From Streptomyces sp. NBC_00154 (GTDB taxonomy: Bacteria; Actinomycetota; Actinomycetes; Streptomycetales; Streptomycetaceae): DNA of 64,000 nucleotides. Each line of letters opens with the position of its first letter. The stretch's first letter is position 1. Shown one piece after another: positions 35,803 to 45,015 of the stretch. Where the stretch lies: the NCBI RefSeq assembly GCF_026342835.1, contig NZ_JAPEMI010000001.1, forward strand, positions 7,756,501 to 7,820,500, written 5' to 3'. The notes under the pieces were generated by a model. It was not told the DNA's origin. It was given only the letters and a program-made list of their open reading frames with translations, and ran no database searches. Both the position numbers and the translations under genes were made by a program.

Positions 35803-36720
35803 TCAGAGGGCTGGTGGCGCGTGCACGATGCTGAAGAGTTGGGTGAAGTCCGTGTTCCAGGGCCAGCGTTCGGGCAGGTGCAGGGTGAAGCGCCGGGCCG
35901 AGCAGGCCAGGCGGGCGGGCACGTTGATCAGGTGGTCACGGATGGTGGCGGTGGTCGCTCTGGCATGGAACGTGCCGGCCAGCGCGCCGGCGGCGCGGGT
36001 CAGGTTGTGCGCCAGGGCTGCCAGGGCGAGCCACGCGGCATTGGCCTGGAAATGCCCGGAGGGCGCGTGGGCGAAGGCGCTGTTCTTGACATCCGCGATC
36101 ACCTGCTCGACGACGGCGTGCCGGCGGTGATCACGCTCGGCATCGTTCAAGGAGAGCGGGGAGTCGGTGAACGCGGCGTGGTAGCGCCAGGCGTCAAACA
36201 GCGTGCCCTGTCCGGCGGGGACGGCTTCAGCGCTCAAGCGTTTGACGCGGCGCACGATCAGATGGGCGGTGACCTGCTGCTTCTTCGGCTTGGAAGTGAA
36301 GGCGGTGTAGCCGGTCTCGGCTATCTCGGCGTCGGAGATCCAGCATCGACCCTCCTCGTCCCAGACCGCCTTGGGGTACTTGATCGGCGTCCAGGCGTCC
36401 TCATCGATACGGGCGATGGCGGCCTTGACGGAAGCGTTCATCCGCACCGTGATGGAGAACCGCGCGCCCAGCGCCCGGCAGGAGTTGACAACATCGGCGC
36501 TGTAGAAAGCCGAGTCCGCGCGCATCACCAGCAGGCCACTCGCGCCGCAGGCGCGAGCGGTGCGGATGGTCTCGGCGACGAACGCTGCCGCCCCGCGCGC
36601 GGAGTTCGATGGTCCCTTGCGCAGCCTCGTGGCGGCGATCACCGGGGCGGCCAGGGGTGTGGAGACAATACCGAGCAGCGCGTTCAGGCCCTTGACCTTG
36701 CTGTATCTGTCGGCGTACAC
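35803..36720 (-). pseudogene. IS1380-family transposase, 5' part removed by IS21
   Basis: From about YSKVKGLNALLGIVSTPLAA the sequence follows IS1380 transposases: GLLVMRADSAFYSADVV, RALGARFSITVRMN, then the long KPKKQQVTAHLIVRR and C-terminal segments to a stop at 35803. The N-terminal third (about 100 residues, including the first catalytic Asp) is absent and the frame runs into the IS21 left end at about 36728. The longer open frame across the junction is artificial. Confidence 0.8.
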
Positions 36721-36830
36721 GTGAACGTCCCCAGCCTCGTACGGATGAAAAGGGACAGTTGCTGATGCGGTGAGACCTGCCGCTCGGCACTCTGCTGCTT
36801 GGTCGATATGGACGGCGGAGGAGGCTGGCA

Positions 36831-38249
36831 GTGGTCTTGGATCCGCAGCGTTGGCTGGAGCTTCGGCGATTTCGGGGCTTGTTGGAGTCCGGGGCGATGA
36901 GCCTGTCGGAGATCTCCAGGGAGACCGGGCTGGACCGCAAGACGGTCCGCAAGTACCTCTCGGCACCGGGGCCGGCGACGCCTCCACGACGGTCGCCGAG
37001 CGGGCGGTCGCGGGCAAGGGTCATCGACGAGTTCGGGCCGCTGATCGACTCGATGCTCCGGGCCGAGGTCCTGATGAAGGCCGCAGTCATCCACGAGCGG
37101 CTGGCCCAGGAGTACGGCTTCACCGGCAACTATCAGCGGGTCAAGCTCTACGTTCAGACGGCCCGGCCGAGGATCGCCGAAGAACTCGGGATCACGCCCA
37201 AAGAACTGGCGGGGATGCACCGCCGGTTCGAGGTGATCCCGGGCGCCCAGGCCCAAGTGGACTGGGGCGACGAGGGAAAGATCCTCGCCCATATGGGGAT
37301 CCCGAAGGTCTACTCCTTCCACATGACGCTGTCGTACTCCCGCGATCCGTTCTGCTGCTTCACCACCAGCCAGGACCTGCAGACCTTCTTCGACTGCCAC
37401 CGCCGGGCCTTCGCGCACTTCGGCGGGGCACCGATGACGATCGTCTACGACCGGACCAAGACGGTCGTCCGACGCCACGTCGCTCCTGGCGAGGCGGTCC
37501 CGCTGCATCCGGAAGCGGTCGGCTTCGCCGGCCACTACGACTTCGACATCGACGTCCTGGCCGCCTACCGGCCGCAGGGCAAAGGCCGGGTCGAGCGACA
37601 AGTGCTGATCGTCCGCGACCATGTTCTGTCCGGTCGGTCGTTCTCCTCCGTCGAGGAGATGGACGCCGCGTTCACCGCCTGGGTGCCCCAGCGGCGGGCC
37701 CAGATCCACAAGACCCACCGCGAGGTCATCGCGGAGCGGGCGGCGAGAGACCACGCGGCTCTCAAACCGCTGCCGCAGACCCCGTATCTGGTGGCCGAGC
37801 GGCAGCTGCGGCACGTCGGCAAGGACTGCTTGGTCGCCTTCGACGGCAACCTCTACTCCGTGCCAGCTCACCGAGTCCGCGCTCGCCAGCTGGTCGAGAT
37901 CCGGGCCACGAAATCCCAGGTCATGCTGCATGCCACCCTCGCCGACGCCCATGGCAGCACGCTGCTGGCGGCACATCCGCGGGCCATCGGACGCGGTGCA
38001 CGTGTCGTCGACGAGTCTCACTGGGACGGCCTGCCCACCGGCAAGGGCCGCCGGACCACCACCGGCGACATTCCAGTCAAGCCTCGTCAAGAGCGGCCGC
38101 GGGGCGAGGAGACCGGCCCGTTGCAGGCCCTGCTGAACCGGGCCGCGGCCACCCGGATCGAGGTCGGGCGCCGACCGTTGTCGGTCTATGACGAGCTGAC
38201 CGGCACCCGTCCCTTCACCACCCATCGAGCGACGAAGGAATCGTCTTGA
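36831..38249 (+). CDS. istA: IS21-family transposase IstA
   Basis: 472 residues from GTG 36831, with GGAGGAGG upstream. N-terminal helix-turn-helix (MSLSEISRETGLDRKTVRKY), integrase core with QVDWGDEGKIL (first Asp), PMTIVYDRTKTVVRRH (second Asp region) and GKGRVERQVLIVRDHVL (Glu), and a C-terminal beta-barrel region. It acts with IstB in cut-and-paste or cointegrate transposition. The start codon of istB overlaps its end. Confidence 0.93.
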   Translation: MVLDPQRWLELRRFRGLLESGAMSLSEISRETGLDRKTVRKYLSAPGPATPPRRSPSGRSRARVIDEFGPLIDSMLRAEVLMKAAVIHERLAQEYGFTGNYQRVKLYVQTARPRIAEELGITPKELAGMHRRFEVIPGAQAQVDWGDEGKILAHMGIPKVYSFHMTLSYSRDPFCCFTTSQDLQTFFDCHRRAFAHFGGAPMTIVYDRTKTVVRRHVAPGEAVPLHPEAVGFAGHYDFDIDVLAAYRPQGKGRVERQVLIVRDHVLSGRSFSSVEEMDAAFTAWVPQRRAQIHKTHREVIAERAARDHAALKPLPQTPYLVAERQLRHVGKDCLVAFDGNLYSVPAHRVRARQLVEIRATKSQVMLHATLADAHGSTLLAAHPRAIGRGARVVDESHWDGLPTGKGRRTTTGDIPVKPRQERPRGEETGPLQALLNRAAATRIEVGRRPLSVYDELTGTRPFTTHRATKESS

Positions 38250-39016
38250 GTGAGCTGACCGGCAACCGCATCCGCACCACGGCCGGCAAGCTCGGCCTGC
38301 CCCACCTCGCGGAAACCATCAACGAGTTCACCCGCCGGGCGGACGAGGCGAAGATGGGCTACCTCGACTTCCTCGACCTCGTCCTCTCCGAGGAACTGGC
38401 CGTCCGCGACGACCGTCGCTTCCGCCAGGGCCTGCGGCTTTCCAGGCTGCCGCACCACAAGACGCTTGATGAGTACGACTTCTCGTTCCAGCCCGACCTC
38501 GACCCGCGCAAGGTCAAGGACCTGGCCACCCTCTCGTTCGTCGAGGCCAAGGCGAACGCCGCTCTCCTGGGCCCGCCGGGGGTGGGCAAGACGCACATCG
38601 CGGTCGCTCTGGCGGTCGCGGCCTGCCGGGCCGGTTACTCGGTCTACTTCACCAGCCTCGACGACATGGTCCGCAACCTCAAAGCCGCCGAAGCAGCCGG
38701 CCGTCTGGCCAACAAGCTCGGCACCTACCTGCGGCCGGGCGTCCTCGTGGTCGACGAGGTGGGCTACGAGATCCTCGAACGCGGAGAGGCAAATCTCGTC
38801 TTCCAGGTCATCTCAAAACGGTATGAAAAAGGCTCGATCATCCTGACCTCGAACAAGACCTTCAGCGAATGGGGACAGGTGTTCGGCGACGAGGTCCTCG
38901 CCACCGCCATTCTCGACCGGCTCCTGCATCACTGCGACGTGCTCTCCATCAACGGACCAAGCTACCGGCTCAAGAACCGGCTCAAGGCCATCGAGCGCGA
39001 CACAGACGTGGCCTGA
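38246..39016 (+). CDS. istB: IS21-family helper ATPase IstB
   Basis: 256 residues from TTG 38246, overlapping istA by four bases (TTGA), so translation is coupled. AAA+ domain with Walker A GPPGVGKTHIAVAL and Walker B VLVVDEVGYEIL; sensor region SIILTSNKTFSEWG. IstB is a DnaC-like ATPase that assembles on target DNA and activates IstA. Full length, unlike the istB remnant at 51838. Confidence 0.93.
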   Translation: MSELTGNRIRTTAGKLGLPHLAETINEFTRRADEAKMGYLDFLDLVLSEELAVRDDRRFRQGLRLSRLPHHKTLDEYDFSFQPDLDPRKVKDLATLSFVEAKANAALLGPPGVGKTHIAVALAVAACRAGYSVYFTSLDDMVRNLKAAEAAGRLANKLGTYLRPGVLVVDEVGYEILERGEANLVFQVISKRYEKGSIILTSNKTFSEWGQVFGDEVLATAILDRLLHHCDVLSINGPSYRLKNRLKAIERDTDVA

Positions 39017-39049
39017 CCGGCCACGTCGTGACACTCGGCCGGGACCTGG

Positions 39050-39424
39050 TCAGTCGCCGTCGAGTCGCTGGAAGATCTCGGAGAACTCGTCGTTCTCGAT
39101 CAGTCCGGCGATCACCTTGGTCATGTTGTCGATGCCGGGATCCCGGACGATCAGGCCGTCCGAGACCCAGAAGTAGCGGCCGCCGAGAGCCTCGTCGGTT
39201 CCTGCCCAGGTCTGCATCAAGCGTTCGACCTCTGCGACCGTGAAGACGGTCGCGCTCCACCGGGAGCCGTCCTTGAGGTCCACGAAGAGATCGACGTTGC
39301 ACACCAGGTCCAAGTCCTCGCCTGAGCTGGGCAGGAACGATGCCTCGAAGGCGTCCGCGCGAACCCGAAACCACGGCCCGTCCCAACCTCGTTCAACCGA
39401 CCCAGGCGATGCGCTGTGACTCAT
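39050..39424 (-). CDS. Passenger gene in IS21-like element, hypothetical
   Basis: 124 residues from ATG 39424; a longer frame starts at 39493 inside the terminal repeat and is less likely. Contains WFRVRADAFEASFLPSSGED, VCNVDLFVDLKDGSRWSATV, MQTWAGTDEALGGRYFWVSD and a C-terminal IENDEFSEIFQRLDGD. No known catalytic motif; it resembles Streptomyces conserved hypotheticals of immunity-like size. It is convergent with istB and lies inside the inferred right end of the IS, so it moves with the element if that end is correct. Confidence 0.65.
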   Translation of the reverse strand: MSHSASPGSVERGWDGPWFRVRADAFEASFLPSSGEDLDLVCNVDLFVDLKDGSRWSATVFTVAEVERLMQTWAGTDEALGGRYFWVSDGLIVRDPGIDNMTKVIAGLIENDEFSEIFQRLDGD

Positions 39425-39528
39425 CCTGCGAGTGTCTCCGGCTGGTCCAACGATCTCAACCAGGATCCCCAGACGTGCGCCTGCCCGCGACATAGCTGGG
39501 GACGTTCGTCCGTACGCGACTGGGGAGC

Positions 39529-40191
39529 TTAGGTCGTACGCCGACAGCGGGTCGCTTCGCGCAGGGCCTCGGGGCGCATCACCACGCCCTTGGCGTCCGA
39601 GGTGATCACCAGCAGAGTGTCATCGGTGCAGGCCACCGGGGCACGGGAGGTGTAGAAGGTGTCGATGTCGCGGGCGGCGGCCACGGTGTTCTCCTCGATC
39701 TGCCGCTTTCCGATCACCGGCCCGCACTGCTCGGTGAGCATCGCGTGCGCGTTGTCGAACGATCCCCGTACCGCCTGCTGGACCGCGAGTTTCCGCAGCA
39801 CGAGGGAGTGCCGGTGCACGGGCAGGTTCAGCCCCGCGTCTGCCGGATACAGGTTGGCAACGCCCTTGGCCCGATACGCGATGCGCGTGACGGTGACCGT
39901 CCCGAACCGAGTGGCCAACTGACGGGTGTGCCCCGGCTCCACGGCCCGCCGCTCAACGCCGTCGGCCCCGGTCACCGACCCCTGCCGCATCTCGCGGGCC
40001 GCCCGCAGATCCAGCTGACCCTGGACAAGGAGGCGCTGGATCTCCCGTCCCACCACGAAGACCTGCTCTTCCAGGTCCACCTCGGACAACCCGTCCGCGG
40101 TCGGCGCCGTCAGATCCGCTATGAGCTCCTCGAACCCCGCCCTCGATGCCCGAAACGCCTCGGCGGCACGGATGTTCTCATACGCTTGCAT
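39529..40191 (-). pseudogene. ISKra4-family transposase, 3' part removed by IS21
   Basis: N-terminal part of an ISKra4 transposase: REIQRLLVQGQLDLRAAREM, HTRQLATRFGTVTVTRIAYR, YPADAGLNLPVHRHSLVLRK, DDTLLVITSDAKGVVMRPEA. It ends abruptly after LREATR where the IS21 begins; the matching copy at 62980-63899 continues with KAAESKGGNTFATRL, confirming truncation. The catalytic DDE part is mostly lost. Confidence 0.85.
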
Positions 40192-40257
40192 CGGGCTCTT
40201 CTCTTCTGGTCCGTCGGCTTCAACACCACGGGCAACGAGAGAAGAGCCCTTTCACAC

Positions 40258-40830
40258 TCACCCGGGCACGGACGAGCGAACACCACCGGCCACCTCGAAC
40301 ACTCCCGGCGACGACTCGAGCAACCAGCCCCGTCTCGTCAGGCGCTTCAGCTTCCCGCGCAGGGCCTCGATGTGCTTCGCCTCCCCGCCCAGACCGAGCT
40401 CTTCGCACACCTCCTTGGTCCGCACGCCCCGTCCATAGCGCGAGATCATGCCCAGAACGTCCCGGTAGACCCGCGGCAGCACCTCCCACGCCACTCCCGG
40501 CGAGAACACCGGGACCTGCAGACTTCCGCCCCGGAACTTCCCCTCACCGGCCAACGCCGCGCTCACCGGCGCATCCTCGTCCAACTCGGCGACCGGGTCC
40601 GCCGCTTCGGTCCCCTGTCCTTCCGGCCGCACCGCGAACACGGCGTCCTCCGGGAGATCCGGCCCGGCCATCACCTCCAGCACCGTCTCACGCGCACTCG
40701 ACAACCGGTCCGCGGCAGCCTCCTCGGCCGCCAGCTTCTCCGCGAGCACCGCCATCTCGGCCCGCAGAAGATCCGCCCGCTCCCGCGCGGCAGCCTCCCG
40801 CGCCTCAAGACGCCCCAGCACCGAACCCAT
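40258..40830 (-). CDS. Coiled-coil/winged-helix protein linked to ISKra4
   Basis: 190 residues from ATG 40830, with GAGG eight bases upstream. The N-terminal 60 residues are an Ala/Glu-rich coiled coil (RLEAREAAARERADLLRAEM, LAEKLAAEEAAADRLSSARE). The C-terminal 80 residues look like a winged helix (YRDVLGMISRYGRGVRTKEV, KHIEALRGKLKRLTRRGWLL). It lies just upstream of the ISKra4 transposase on the same strand and probably is a DNA-binding accessory gene of that element. Not experimentally known to me. Confidence 0.6.
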   Translation of the reverse strand: MGSVLGRLEAREAAARERADLLRAEMAVLAEKLAAEEAAADRLSSARETVLEVMAGPDLPEDAVFAVRPEGQGTEAADPVAELDEDAPVSAALAGEGKFRGGSLQVPVFSPGVAWEVLPRVYRDVLGMISRYGRGVRTKEVCEELGLGGEAKHIEALRGKLKRLTRRGWLLESSPGVFEVAGGVRSSVPG

Positions 40831-41143
40831 CGCCATCACCTCGCCCGGCACCGTAGGACGCCACCACGACCCACCGCAGCCCAACCAACAACATCCCAGC
40901 TCAGGACTTGATCAGAGTCCCTGCATCAGAGCTGCACCCGACCACGTTCTGCCGTCCCCATCGAGCTTCGCCACGAGCGGCATCTCCATCGCGGTCCAAT
41001 CAGCCCTGTTGTAGCCCAGACGCGCACGCACCAGCGCCCGCAAGGTCAAGTGCCCGACCTCGCGCTATCCGGCGAACCCGACCAGCGAGCATCTGAACCG
41101 CCCCGGTTCGAATAGAGACTCGATTCCATGTAAGGATTGAGTC

Positions 41144-41470
41144 ATGGCACGCCCCTCCTCCTATCCCCTTGAGCTGCGCAAACGAGCGGTCCGCATGGTC
41201 GCCGAGGTCCGCGGTGATTACCCGAACGAGTCGGCCGCGCTGAAGACGGTCGCCCAGAAACTCGGCATCGGCTCGGCCGAGACCCTGCGGAACTGGGTCA
41301 AGCAGGACGAGATCGACTCCGGTCGGCGGCCCGGCACGACGTCGGAGGAGTCCGCGGCGATGAAGGCCCTGAAGAAGGAGAACGCCGAACTCCGCCGCGC
41401 GAACGACATCTTGAAAGCCGCGGCAAGTTTCTTCGCGGCCGAGCTCGACCGGCCACACACACGCTCGTAG
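41144..41470 (+). CDS. IS3-family OrfA
   Basis: 108 residues. HTH_Tnp_1 domain: YPLELRKRAVRMVAEVRGDY, then KLGIGSAETLRNWVKQDE; a leucine-zipper-like segment (AMKALKKENAELRRANDILK) follows. OrfA binds the IS ends and, by -1 frameshifting near its 3' end, forms the OrfAB transposase with the next frame. Confidence 0.92.
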   Translation: MARPSSYPLELRKRAVRMVAEVRGDYPNESAALKTVAQKLGIGSAETLRNWVKQDEIDSGRRPGTTSEESAAMKALKKENAELRRANDILKAAASFFAAELDRPHTRS

Positions 41471-41523
41471 CGTTCATCGACGAGCACCGGGCCCGCTTCG
41501 GCGGTGTCGAGCCGATCTGCCGC

Positions 41524-42396
41524 GTGCTCACCGAGCACGATTGCAAGATCGCCCCTTCCACCTACTACGCCCACCACAAGCGGCTGGCCGAGCCGTCCGC
41601 GAGGACCGTGCGCGACGCCGGGCTGAAAGAGAAGATCAAGGAGATCTACGCGTCCAACTACCGCGTCTACGGGGCGAGGAAGATCTGGCGCGAGCTGAAC
41701 CGCCAGGACATCCCGGTGGCCCGCTGCGCGGTCGAGCGGCTGATGCGCGAGCTGAACATCGCCGGCGCGGTGCGCGGCAAGAGGGTCATCACCACGATCC
41801 CGGACGAGAAGGCCGAGCGGGCACCGGACCGCGTCGAGCGCGACTTCGTCGCCGAGGCGCCCAACCGCACCTGGGTCGCGGACTTCACCCACGTGGCGAC
41901 CTGGGCGGGCGTCGTCTACGTCGCCTTCGTCGTGGATACCTTTTCACGTCGCATCGTGGGCTGGTCCGCCTCCACATCGAAGGAGACCCAGCTCGTCCTG
42001 GACGCGCTGGAGATGGCACTGTGGCAACGCGACCGCGACCAACACCCGTATACGCACGGCGAGTTGATCCATCACTCCGATGCCGGGTCGCAATACACGA
42101 GTTTCCGTCTCGCCGAGCACCTGGATGCCGCCGGTCTCGCGGCGAGCATCGGTTCCGTCGGGGACGCACTGGACAACGCCCTGATGGAATCGACCATCGG
42201 TCTCTACAAAACCGAGTTGATCAAGCCGCAACGGCCCTGGAAGACGCTCTCCCAGGTCGAGCTGGCCACCGCCGAATGGGTCGACTGGTACTGCCACCGG
42301 CGCCTCCACGGTGAAATAGGCCACGTCCCGCCCGTCGAGTACGAGAACAACTACTACCTCGCGACCACGAAACCCCAGGTCACAACCGCTATCTGA
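41524..42396 (+). CDS. IS3-family OrfB (integrase-core transposase)
   Basis: 290 residues from ATG 41524, but the frame opens earlier, overlapping OrfA in the -1 frame (LVAFIDEHRARFGGVEPICR), so the functional product is the OrfAB fusion. HTH_21 region YASNYRVYGARKIWRELNRQ; DDE core: TWVADFTHVATWAGVVYVAF, IHHSDAGSQYTSFRLAEH, then SIGSVGDALDNALMESTIG. Intact. Confidence 0.92.
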   Translation: MLTEHDCKIAPSTYYAHHKRLAEPSARTVRDAGLKEKIKEIYASNYRVYGARKIWRELNRQDIPVARCAVERLMRELNIAGAVRGKRVITTIPDEKAERAPDRVERDFVAEAPNRTWVADFTHVATWAGVVYVAFVVDTFSRRIVGWSASTSKETQLVLDALEMALWQRDRDQHPYTHGELIHHSDAGSQYTSFRLAEHLDAAGLAASIGSVGDALDNALMESTIGLYKTELIKPQRPWKTLSQVELATAEWVDWYCHRRLHGEIGHVPPVEYENNYYLATTKPQVTTAI

Positions 42397-42401
42397 GCTC
42401 T

Positions 42402-43835
42402 CTACCGAACCCGGGGCGGTTCAGGGGTGTCCTTTTTATGAGGATGTTTGCCGACGGGGTGGCGGGGCGCGGGGCTACTCGTCCAGCCTCGTGGGCGCCC
42501 TGGGCCGGGGCGGCTGGCTTTCGGCGGTCTGGCGGGGGTGCCCAGGATCTTGCGGATGCGGGGATAGCCGCGGCGAACCCGGCCCGGGGTGAGTTGTTGT
42601 TGTGTCAGCGGTTTCTCCCAGGGGCGGCGCAGATCGCCGGTGAGGGTGCGAGCGAGTCGGAGTTGGGTGTAGGCGGCGAGGATCAGCCAGACCCATCGGT
42701 CGGCCTGTTCTGGGTGGCGCAGGCGGGGGCGGGTCATGCCCAGGGCCTGCTTGAAGAACCGGAATGTGTGTTCGATGTCGAATCTTCTGAGGAAGATCCG
42801 CCACAGGCGGTCGACGTCGTGCGCGTCGGCGTCGGGGACCGAGTGCCATAGCCATAGCGGCTTGGGATCGCGGTTGCCGGGCAGGCGCTCGACCGCGAGG
42901 TGCACCAGTGTTCCCTCCACGTTGGGTAAGTCACCTGGGTGGTCGGCCCAACCGCCCTGGCGGCGTTCCAGTTTGGGGTGCAGGCGCCCCCAGCATCGGG
43001 CCTTCACGCGGCCGAACCGGTCGTGGACAGTAGCTGATTCCTGGACCGGGTCCGGGTGGGTGGCCGGGTCGGCGAGGCGGAAGGGCTCGCCGTGACGCGG
43101 TTGCCGGCCTTTGGTGGGTCCCTTGCGACGGCCTGGCGGGTGGTGCATGACACGGTCGGCGCGGATGCGCCCGAGCATGCGGACCGGTGCGTCACGCAAA
43201 AGCCAGGTCAGGCGCACGATGTCGTAGCCGGCGTCCAGGACGAACAGCACCTCGGGGTCACCCTCGCGCCACTGGCCGGCCTCTCGCAGGCACGTGAGCA
43301 GGTCCCGGATCTGGGCGGCGGTGACCTCGGTCGCATCGTCGTTTGGGCCGAGGCGGACTGCGTCCAGCGGACCGGTCCACGAGGTCCGTCCCCCGCCCAG
43401 CGCGGCGGCGACCTGGTACGGCCACCCGGGGATGGTCTGCCGGACCCCATCGCAGCGGCACGGCCGGTGACAGTGAAGCCGGTCCGGTGAGCACTCCGCG
43501 TCCGGGCGCGGCCACGCTGTCACGTCCAGCGCGATCGAGATCTGCCCGTCCGTCCCGCGCGGCAGCGTGAGGCCGGCCACGACGCACCGCAGCCGCGACA
43601 CATCCAGACGCCCCCGGGCGAGCGCGTCGTACATCGCCCCGTGCCCACGCCGGTGCACCGCCTGAAGCGACAACTCCGGCAGCGACACCACCGGGGAACC
43701 GGCACACAACACCGCATCCGTCAACTCGAACAACGCATCGGCACGGCGCGGCATCGCCGCATATAACTCCATCCGAAAGGACGACAGTTCGGCAAGCGCC
43801 TGCCGATGAGCGACTTCGTGGACGACACTCGACAC
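42402..43835 (-). CDS. IS4-superfamily (IS701-like) transposase, near complete
   Basis: 477 residues. N-terminal YDALARGRLDVSRLRCVVAG, then ISIALDVTAWPRPDAECSPD (first Asp), a Cys/His-rich DRLHCHRPCRCDG, FVLDAGYDIVRLTWLLRD (second Asp) and RRFDIEHTFRFFKQALGMTR (Glu). It belongs to a large Streptomyces family that lacks a standard IS name in my memory. Its last codons lie in the inverted repeat of the adjacent IS3 element, so the natural C-terminus was replaced, probably with little effect. Fragments of relatives lie at 6266-7288 and 43960-44509. Confidence 0.85.
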   Translation of the reverse strand: MSSVVHEVAHRQALAELSSFRMELYAAMPRRADALFELTDAVLCAGSPVVSLPELSLQAVHRRGHGAMYDALARGRLDVSRLRCVVAGLTLPRGTDGQISIALDVTAWPRPDAECSPDRLHCHRPCRCDGVRQTIPGWPYQVAAALGGGRTSWTGPLDAVRLGPNDDATEVTAAQIRDLLTCLREAGQWREGDPEVLFVLDAGYDIVRLTWLLRDAPVRMLGRIRADRVMHHPPGRRKGPTKGRQPRHGEPFRLADPATHPDPVQESATVHDRFGRVKARCWGRLHPKLERRQGGWADHPGDLPNVEGTLVHLAVERLPGNRDPKPLWLWHSVPDADAHDVDRLWRIFLRRFDIEHTFRFFKQALGMTRPRLRHPEQADRWVWLILAAYTQLRLARTLTGDLRRPWEKPLTQQQLTPGRVRRGYPRIRKILGTPARPPKASRPGPGRPRGWTSSPAPRHPVGKHPHKKDTPEPPRVR

Positions 43836-43959
43836 CGGCGACCTCCTGGCCCGTTGTGCGACTAGACATCACACAGCGTGAAAGGGAGGTCGTCGCCATG
43901 TCCGGAAGATTCCCATGTGGGTGAACGACTCGAACCCCAAACGATCACCGAAGGGCTGA

Positions 43960-44509
43960 CCACGAAGGCGAACTCCCCATCGTCGAGGGAACGTTGGTCC
44001 ATCTGGCGGTCGAGCGCCTGCCCGGCAATCGCGACCCCAAGCCGCTATGGCTGTGGCACAGCGACCCGGACGCCACCGCGCACGGCGTCGACCGCCTCTG
44101 GCGGATCTTCCTTCGAAGGTTCGATATCGAGCACACTTTCCGCTTCTTCAAGCAGACGCTCGGCCTGACCCGACCCCGCTTGCGCACCCCCGAACAGGCC
44201 GACCGGTGGGTGTGGCTGATCCTCGCCGCCTACGCGCAACTCCGTCTCGCCCGGCCCCTGACCGAGGACCTCCGGCGGCCCTGGGAGAAGCCCCTGGCAC
44301 CGGATCAGCTCACCCCCGGCCGGGTCCGGCGCGGCTATCCCCGCATCCGACGGACCGTGGGCACTCCAGCCCGCGCGCCAAAAGCCTCCCACCCCGGCCC
44401 AGGCCGCCCCAAGGGCCGCACCTCCACACCCGCACCCCGCCACCCAGTCGGCAAGAAACAGCGCAAAACGAACATGCCTAGACGCGGCGGGGTCGAGCAG
44501 CAGCCTTAA
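43960..44509 (+). pseudogene. IS701-like transposase, C-terminal fragment
   Basis: Begins abruptly with DHEGELPIVEGTLVHLAVER and continues through RRFDIEHTFRFFKQTLGLTR to a basic C-terminal tail. About 300 residues are missing. Followed by TTAAAGATCAAG, the right end also seen after position 7285. The strand is opposite to the complete gene next door. Confidence 0.85.
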
Positions 44510-44737
44510 AGATCAAGCTTAGCCGCACAGGCGGGTGAGGACGCTGAGGGCTTACGATCCACGAGCCACGCCATCCTTGGGGGACCCATGCGCACCACCA
44601 TGAACACCGTTGTTAATTAGGCAGGTTCCTCAGCCAGGTGGCCGGGCTTCCCTACTCCGACAATAATTTCTCGGAGCGAGCTGTTTGGATCCGCACGACG
44701 GTATCCGGGCGGCACCACACCTGGGGCACCGCAGGCG

Positions 44738-44768
44738 GCCCGTCAGGTGCAACAAGCGCCTGACGGGC
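44738..44768. terminator. 10-bp stem terminator
   Basis: GCCCGTCAGG pairs with CCTGACGGGC around an 11-base loop. It lies 12 bases after the stop codon of the 32-residue minus-strand ORF. Confidence 0.65.
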
Positions 44769-44780
44769 GGCCAGAGAGAC

Positions 44781-44879
44781 TCAGCTCTCTTCGGGCAACG
44801 GCTTGCTCTCGTTGTCCTTCTTCTTCTTGACCTTCGTGACGTGGTGCCCGAGAACGATCACATCGCGCAGACCGATCAT
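44781..44879 (-). CDS. 32-residue peptide gene
   Basis: ATG 44879 follows GATGAGGGAACC, a good ribosome-binding site. The product begins MIGLRDVIVLGHHVTKVKKK and ends DNESKPLPEES: a hydrophobic start, a Lys run, then an acidic tail. A stem terminator follows directly, so this looks like an independent transcription unit. No homologue recognised; it is too basic and short for a standard domain. It could be a regulatory peptide, a leader or a spurious ORF. Confidence 0.55.
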   Translation of the reverse strand: MIGLRDVIVLGHHVTKVKKKKDNESKPLPEES

Positions 44880-45015
44880 GGTTCCCTCATCTCTGCGTGG
44901 GCCCGGAGACTGAACGTACAGACGTACATGCAAGAGTCTCCTGCTTCTTCGAGGAGGGCGTCAAGGGAACGTGAGGGCGCATCATCGGCGCACTGGGGGC
45001 ACCGTGGGCAGCATG

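Larger units (their letters stand above)
36729..39525 (+). mobile_element. IS21-family element with passenger gene
   Basis: The ends are related inverted repeats: CCCCAGCCTCGTACGGATGAA on the left, and on the right, read inward, CCCCAG-TCG-CGTACGGACGAA. A further CCCCAG copy lies just inside the right end, as expected for the multiple terminal repeats of IS21. It carries istA, istB and a minus-strand gene at 39050-39424 before the right end. It lies between an IS1380 fragment and an ISKra4 fragment, both cut at its borders. I saw no clear target duplication. Confidence 0.7.
41093..42423 (+). mobile_element. IS3-family element, complete
   Basis: 1,331 bp. Inverted repeats TGAACCGCCCCGG at both ends (left followed by TTCGAATAGAG, right by GTTCGGTAGAG), enclosing OrfA and OrfB in the usual -1 arrangement. 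No 3-4 bp target duplication is seen (flanks ATC and GGG). The right end overlaps the stop codon of the adjacent minus-strand transposase gene, so insertion altered that gene's terminus. Confidence 0.88.

Noticed and set aside
36684..38225. 513-codon minus-strand frame opposite istA
   Set aside because: Shadow of istA without recognisable domains.
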